Shown: piece by piece, positions 57,171 to 64,000 of the stretch
Numbering within the stretch: the first letter of the stretch is position 1
Layout: every line of letters starts with the position of its first letter
Assembly (NCBI GenBank): GCA_011033025.1
Contig: WFMF01000637.1
Coordinates: 19,753-83,752, forward strand
From: Beroe forskalii
Lineage: Eukaryota > Ctenophora > Nuda > Beroida > Beroidae
DNA: 64,000 bases
Direction: 5' to 3'
Made by a program: the position numbers and the translations under genes
The notes under the pieces: model-generated
Told to the model about the DNA's origin: nothing
What the model saw: the letters and a program-made list of their open reading frames with translations, nothing else
The model's database searches: none

Positions 57171-60100
57171 TTGAAGATTTAGACAAGTAACCTCCTGAGA
57201 GGTGGGAATAATTATAATTTACTCCGCACGCATTTACACAACTCCGCAGGCAATTACGAATTAACAATTAACACGTTAATTATTAGCGGAAAATTATCAT
57301 TAAAATGAATTTAATATGTTGGCTGGTGTTCAACATTTACCAAAGTATATTTAAATTCTCAGTATATTTTGTAACTTATATTTTGCCTCTCATGAGCGAT
57401 TGATCACTGTGTGATGATCGACCTGGGCATATTATTCAAGGCTAAGAGCTGACAAGTGAGCGCGTATAATATTTGACTCATGAAATGTTGCACGTGCCAA
57501 GAATATCACACAGCGGGAGAGTTGGCAGACGTTTACACAAGACATTGGTAGCAGATTCGTTATCATGAGATGTGGAGATTATGTGAAATAAATAAATCAG
57601 CTTGCATGGGGCATAATGATATACTTAATATTCTCAATCAACGCTGTATCCTCTCATATTCCGAGATTCTTAAACAGATTATGTGAAGCTGTGAGAGATT
57701 CTTGAGTAATGATCCTTTAATTCTTTGGTTATGAGTCCATGATTTGGCTTATCAAACAAAGAAAGCCTGTAGGAAAGTCGGTATACAGGAACTCAAGGGA
57801 TGCCGTAAATTTTCGGAATTCCACGCATACATTTGCAGAAGTCAGAGCGAAAGAAATTAAATTGAAATGATGAAAATTTACAAAACTTAACAGTAAAGTT
57901 TAAAACACTGTGCATAACTCAAAGAAAATGGCAATACACATATTATTATTTTCCAAGCTATACTTTGGACTCTTAATAATCCTTACTATAGTTTTAACAA
58001 GAGAATTCACTCTATGTGGTAATGACTTGGTGTACAATAAAACTCTTATGTGAGAACAGGGATACTGACGTCATCAATAGACCACTTTAAACCGTGGTAA
58101 TGATGTCATTCCGAAGCACCGGTTTATTACACGCAGTATTGCTATGTAAACTGTGGATGTTTATATGAATGGATCTTTGCTCCAAGATTGCACATTGACA
58201 TTGCACAACAGGAAACTTGACGAAAGTGACCAAAATAACATAAAGCTATGGACGTGAATTTTCTAGACGAAAACAAAAGAAAACATTCAATTTCCTGAAT
58301 CCTGATTGCACAACAGGAAACTTGACGAAAGTGACCGAACTAACAATTAAAGAAATAATATGAATTTTCTGGAATAAAACAAAACAAATGTGCCAATTTC
58401 CTGCAAAACGGGAAACACGATGAGGAAAGTGACGAGTGACGAACATGACCTTATCTTGCTGTTATTTCCAATACACCACCGAATCTAAACCTAGGGAGTG
58501 TGATTTTGTGTGATTTTAGAGCACGGAATCAAGGAAATCATGGCTTCTCATCAACTTCCGCTGCAAAACAAACACCAACAGCGCTCAAATATACGGCTCA
58601 ATATAATGCACTACTTTAAACCATGATAATGACGTCACTCTTAAGAGAGTATTGTTTGAGTGTTGTGGAAGATAAGGAGTAGGATTACAGGGCGCAGGGT
58701 TCGGTCTGACACCTTACGACTCATTCTGTCAAGGTTCATTCATGTAGCCAGGCTTTGAAATCAGGGTATATACTTATGCAGGTTTTCAAATTTTAAAGGA
58801 AATGAAGCCAAGTAAACAATTATTAATCAAGTAAACAATTATTAATCAATTTCTTGGCACTTTTACAATCAAATTATAGAATAAATATATCTTATATCTG
58901 AGAAATAATGCCGCCTTTCTTGAAATGAGCTCTGATGATCTAAAGGTTGGTAATATTCTGAAGACTGTAATGGCCAATCGGCTATGGTCTGATATTTTCT
59001 CTAAATTTGACATAATGCAAGGGAATATTTCAGGGTATGCAATGAATAGTCTGCATACCCATTACCCTCTATTTGACAATTTACAAAATTGAAGTTTTTG
59101 TTACTATATAAGAGGGCCCGGAAAATTCCTGTGATACGCAAGCAATGGTTTTGTGCCAAATAATTTGCGAAAATGATAAATATTGCATGATTTTATGCCT
59201 GAAAAAAATTTGTCAGAAATATGGTGTCTTATTATAATGCCTAAATTCGGATAAAAATTAAATTTCAATCATGACCCGTTCACCCGTCATGATAAATGCA
59301 AAGATTTGTCAGCACTGCTACCATAATGTGAAGAAGATGAAGCGCAGCTTCAAGATGGCAGATATAATTAAGAAATCCAATCTTCGTTGACGAATAACGT
59401 CGATGATTTCATATTGAATTTGAAAACCAGATCTTCTATACTTACCCCTCAGAAAACCGATCAAACATCAAAACTACAAGCTTTTCTATAATACACGATA
59501 GAAAGGAAGAAGGGAGGGTGGGACGAATATTGACGAACTCTACTCAATGATGAGCAGCCAATTCATTTCATCCAATGAGAGAGAAGCATTAATGCTTCCC
59601 GCGAGAAGTTGAAATATGACGTCATCATAATAGTTTAAGGTAGTGAATGATGACGTTGTTAATCGCCTATTTTTTGTGCGTGGGGTTTAAATTAATAAGC
59701 AAAAAACAGAGACCACGCACGCATAGGTAGGTACAGAATTATACAGGCCGTGAACGAGCAAACTGACGCTATTGATTGATAATTTTAAGCTATGATAATA
59801 ACGTCACATCAAAAACACGTTATTCTTATACGACTGCAATTTATTGGCGTACAATTTCGATTGAAAGTTCAGTAAATATATTGATTGAAAAATGAATAAT
59901 GATAGACATTATGTAAGATGCATCTTGGTTCTTTCTGATTGATACTTGAACACATTTCCGATTGAAAAGGTTCGCTGCCCAGGAAATATTGATTTTATAT
60001 TTTCTGCACGTGCATTATTCGCGAAATGGACTTGGTTACCAACGTAGTTTTAAGCATTCAAGATAACGAATAGAACAGTGAAGACAAAGAACAGTACGAC

Positions 60101-60364
60101 TCAGACAAAATTAAGTACCTTTTTGGCGAATAAATCTGATGAATTGACGAACAAAACTGATGAATACTGAATAGAACTTAATGTATGTTTGTTAATTTCA
60201 TCACGCATAAATTAGCTACAATATAACCTGCATTTAGATTTATCCCAACACCAAACCAACCAAATTAATCACATTCTCATATGAACACACTCACCGACTT
60301 CCAGAAGTTGTTCCATTTCAACAACCATCCTCCACCGAATGAAAGATTGAAAGGCTAGATAGTT
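57171..60364. other. Intergenic, no gene recognised
   Basis: Holds CRE-family copies at about 58065-58115, 58605-58641, 59615-59680 and 59785-59815, and a two-copy segment gcacaacaggaaacttgacg + aaagtgacc at about 58203 and 58310. Confidence 0.5.
59615..59680. mobile_element. CRE-containing miniature element copy
   Basis: tatgacgtcatcataatagt + ttaaggtagtgaatgatgacg, then tcgcctattttt, the right terminal motif of the family. Confidence 0.6.
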
Positions 60365-61900
60365 TTATAGTTAGCAACACACAAAGAGCAACCTAGAAAC
60401 AGCAACCTCCAATAGCAATCTCCAATAGCAACCTCCAATAGCAACCTAGAAACAGCAACCTTAAATAGCAACCTAGAAACAGCAACCTTCAATAGCAACC
60501 CAAAACCGGGAAAACAACAATCGGAAAACCAACCAATCCAAAGCCCCCTTCCCCAAAGCCCCCCAAAAAACCAAAACAAAAAAAAAAAGGGGAAACCCCA
60601 AAAACCAAAAAATTTAAACAAAACAAAAAAAAAAAAACCCAAAACCTGACAAAACCCCCAATGCCCCAAACCCTTAAAACAACCCAACAAAAAAACCTTA
60701 AACCCAAAAAAAACCAAAAAGACGGGCCCACCCCCAAAACCTGAAAAACACTTAAACCCCCCCCAAAAAACAAAAAAAAAATTCAAAACCAAACCCAAAC
60801 CTCAATAAAACCCAAAACCCCCAAAAAAAAACCCAAAAAGAACCCTAAAAAACCTCCAAAACCAACCCCCCAAAACCAAACAACCAAAACCCCAAAAACA
60901 AAACCCAAAAAAAAAAAAACCCAATAAACCGGGAAAAAAACCCAATAAAAAACCTTTAAAACAGCAACCTCAAGGCCCTGAAAAAACCCCAAAAACCCAA
61001 AAACAACCTCAAAAACCCAGCAACCTCAAAAAAAAACAAAAAACCTAAAAAAACCCCAAAAACCCTCGGGGAAAAAAGAACCCAAACAACCAAAAAACCC
61101 CCAAAAAACCCGGAAACACAAAAAAAACCCGAAAACCCAATAAAAAAACCCAATCCCAAAAAAAAAACAACCCAAAGAAAAAAATTTAAATGCCAAAAAC
61201 CAAAAAAATTTTTAAAAAAAAACCCCCAAAGCAATAAAAAAAACCCCAAAAGCCCCCAAAAAAAAAAAAACCCCTTGGCAACCAAAAACCTTCCGCACAA
61301 CCTAAAAAGAACAAAAAAAAACCCCAAAAAATTAAAAAACCTCAAAAAACCCCCAAAACCCAAAAAACCCAAAAAACCCAAAAACAAAAAACCCAAAAAA
61401 CCCCAAAAAAACCCAGAACCGCCCCCCAAAAAACCCTAAAAAACCTCAATAAAAGACCTCAATCCAAAAAACCAAACAATAGCCCCCCGGAATTCCCAAT
61501 GCCCTAAAAACCCCCTAACCCTAGAAAAAACCCCTTTCCCCAAACAACCAAAAAACAACAACCCCCAATAGAAACCCTAAAAACCAACATAAAACAACCT
61601 CAAATTAGAAACCCCCAAAAACAAGGGGGGGAAAAGAATCTCAATCCTAGGAACAGCAACCCCCAAAAGAAACCCTGGGAAAAACCTCAATAGCAACCTT
61701 TAAAAAACCCTGAAACCAACCCTCAATGAACCCTAGAAACGGCAATCTAAAAGAACCCCCAAATAAGGGGCCTCAATGGAAACCCCTGGAAACAGCAATC
61801 CCCAAGCAGCCCCCCCTAAAAACAACCTCCCAATACCCAACCCCAAAAAAAACAACCCAATAGCCCTTAAAAATAAACCTCAATGTTTTAAACCGGTGAG
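60365..61900. repeat. Minisatellite of tagcaacctagaaacagcaa type, badly corrupted after about 60500
   Basis: 60380-60500 shows clean units of caacctccaatagcaacctagaaacag. From 60500 onward the same words reappear only in fragments (61640-61830) among runs of A and C. The - strand frames here are Phe/Gly-rich translations of these homopolymers and are not genes. Confidence 0.6.
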
Positions 61901-64000
61901 ATCCCCAAAAAAAACTCACCGACTTACCAACATCGTAATAAAGTAATAATAACACAGGGCTGCAAACCTCAAAAACCAATAATAGTCCCTCATTATCATG
62001 AAATTAAACGCTGCATTGATGACGTCCCCATTTTCCCCGCCGCCGGAAAAACCGGGTCATTAAATAAACCAAATCAGGTTTTTAGAATACAATTATAAAA
62101 ATACTAATTATTGGTCCGAGGGTACTTTCCCAAGGTAACATTTGGACAATATGATTTTTAAAGTAAACACCATAATAAATAGGGTTTTACGCTCCTTTTC
62201 CATTGACCCAAACCAACCTTCCCCCCCAAAGGTTAAACGGGGCAAAGGGCGTTAGGACGTTTCCCAGCAAAAATTTAAACCCCAAAACCAATTTCCGGCC
62301 CAAAATTTTTTACCCTAAAATGGTTCAATTTTTGACTTTTCAAACAATGAACACTAAGCAAGGGGGGGCCCGTTTAGGCAGGGGAACAAAAGCAATGGTT
62401 TTTCTAAACAAAAGTTTGGGGAGGGAAAAATTTTAAAAATATTCAGAAAAGGGGGGATGCTCCCCATACACCCCCATAGATACACTTCCCCAATGGGTTT
62501 AATCGTTTCTATCCCCGATAAACGGGAAAACCCCTTTTAAAACTCTTTTGAAATGAATTTTCCCCTCAAAAAATGAAAGCGTTAAAAAAAAGTTTCCCCT
62601 TTTCAGAATAAAATTGCGACAAAGTAACCCGGGCGTGAGAAAAAATTTCTTTTAAGGCCCCAAATTCACGTTTAAAACCTAAATTTTAAGTTAAAAATTG
62701 AACGACATACCTTGGGTCCCGGGAAGTGGAACTCCGAAAATTAAAAAAAACTGTCTTACGCAGCCCCTTGCATTTTTGTGCCCCCAGTGTTAATTTTTTA
62801 TCTTTAAAATGCTTTCTTAATTTCCCCCTCACCTGATTAATTAAAGTTAAAAATTAAATTTAGGCAGAAAGAAGGGAAAATTTTTTCAATTGGTGAAAAA
62901 AAAAATTAAATTTTAAATTTTTGGGGCCCAAATTTTTTTCCCGGATCGGGTCTTTGGGGAAAAAGTCCCCGGATTAAAATTGTTGAATAATTTTTTTATT
63001 TTTTTTGTTGGGAAAAAAATTCTAATCTAAACTTTTTGGGGTTTTCTTTAATAAAACAATCAATTTCGTCGTTCTACGACATCTTTAGTTCAAATTTGGA
63101 TAAATACCCAAAATTGTTGTAAATTTTTAATAAACTTTAAAACCCTTCAAAAATTCCCAAATTTTGGGAATGTTGAAAACAGGTCAAAATTAGTTCGGGC
63201 CCAATTGGGGTTTCACCCCTAAACCCTCTCTAAATGCCCTTTCCCCCAATTGATTTTTTAATCTTACTACCCTAAATAAATTACTTTTCTTTCACATTTT
63301 TTTAAAATTGTCTGATTACCCTCATGACTTTTTTAAATATACGGTTGCATTTTGATTTGATTCTGAAAAAAATTAAAAAATTTTTAATTGGACCTTTTTA
63401 ATTAAAGCACATTAAAAATTACATCAAATTAAGCATTTTGGCGGGGGGGTTCTTAATTTTCTGCCATAATTTAAAGTTTTACTAAAATTTTTTTAAAATT
63501 GAAATTAGCGTAGGAAAAAAGTTTAAAACAACAAAAAACAATGGGGGTTTTAATAAACAAACCGGGAGAAAAAAAAGTAATACAATAATTAGTCGGGGTT
63601 ATTGACTGCGGTTGATATAAAAATTTAAAGGTAAAGCATCCACATCCCCCAAAGAAAGATGGTTAAAAATTGATAATCGAAAAATCTATCGATAATGGGG
63701 GTTTATGGAACCCAAAAGTTCCCCAATTCAAAACACTAAATTGGTGAAAATTTTTTAAAATTTGTAATCTTTTTTCCCCGTTTCCCCAAACCCAAAACCA
63801 GACATTACTAAATTCATTAAACCCCAAATCACCGGCGCGGGAAAATCTTTGAAATAATATTAAACTATTCATTTCTAAAACGTCATACTTCATTATGGAA
63901 AAAGGATGAATAAAAGAAGGTATAAAAACAAAATTTGAAGTATGGGGGGGTCCCCGGTTAAAAATTTGATTTTAAAATAAAAAACCTATTCATCAATTCG
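61901..64000. other. Probable low-quality consensus, no gene recognised
   Basis: Homopolymer runs are inflated and clean words are lost. The dispersed repeat at about 62975-63180 can be compared with its copies at 21467 and 30634, and shows many changes of the kind T-rich and G-run miscalls produce. Frames at 62203-62436 and 63663-63893 should not be trusted. Confidence 0.55.
62975..63180. mobile_element. Corrupted third copy of the dispersed repeat
   Basis: Retains caatcaatttcgtcgttcta + cgacatctt exactly, but the flanks that are clean in the other two copies are garbled here. Confidence 0.55.

Noticed and set aside
60355..61429. Phe/Gly-rich - strand frames of up to 157 codons
   Set aside because: Translations of A and C homopolymer runs in a stretch that looks like poor consensus.
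1..64000. CRISPR arrays, bacterial operons, tRNA or rRNA genes
   Set aside because: Repeats are contiguous or MITE-like without unique spacers, genes have spliceosomal introns, and I recognised no tRNA cloverleaf or rRNA sequence by eye (a covariance-model scan would be needed to exclude small RNAs).

Overview
This is eukaryotic, animal-type DNA. It is AT-rich, genes are split by GT-AG introns, and most of the 64 kb is repeats. The two genes I can read are a rhodopsin-like seven-transmembrane (7TM) receptor and an SH2-domain protein, both metazoan families. Very divergent coding sequence, dense miniature inverted-repeat elements and many tandem arrays suggest an invertebrate with a repeat-rich genome. 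I cannot name the species.

Layout. 1-10.9 kb: no gene recognised; small inverted-repeat elements carrying TGACGTCA and a 54-bp tandem repeat. 10.9-13 kb: two candidate first exons (signal peptide, low-complexity acidic/polar tail, GTGAGT donor). 15.8-20.9 kb: a 5.1-kb foldback-like element whose inverted arms contain a 27-bp minisatellite. 23.3-38.4 kb: candidate leader exons three to five, separated by a 1.3-kb inverted-repeat element, 350-bp tandem repeats and a 3.7-kb foldback-like element with nested inverted-repeat elements. 38.4-43.7 kb: the receptor gene on the + strand, seven exons, 499 codons. 45.2-51.5 kb: the SH2 gene on the - strand, five exons recognised; its fourth intron is almost entirely a 42-bp minisatellite. 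51.5-60.4 kb: no gene recognised; a 1.3-kb 12-bp array and an E-box cluster. 60.4-64 kb: sequence that looks like poor-quality consensus.

The point of greatest interest is that six exons on the + strand (starting at 10933, 12673, 23291, 26814, 32997 and 38396) have the same design: an ATG, a hydrophobic leader, a variable repetitive extracellular-type tail, and a GTGAGT donor in phase 2. The last is exon 1 of the receptor. The fifth is its clear paralogue. No other 7TM exons are recognisable between them. All six could splice in frame onto the same receptor exon 2 at 39327. I propose, as inference only, a receptor locus with a bank of alternative hypervariable N-terminal exons. Separate unrelated genes or dead duplicates remain possible, and transcript data would decide.

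The receptor and the SH2 gene converge (3' ends facing at about 43.7-45.2 kb). The C-terminal half of the SH2 domain was not found. Most long open frames in the window are artefacts of tandem repeats whose unit length is a multiple of three.
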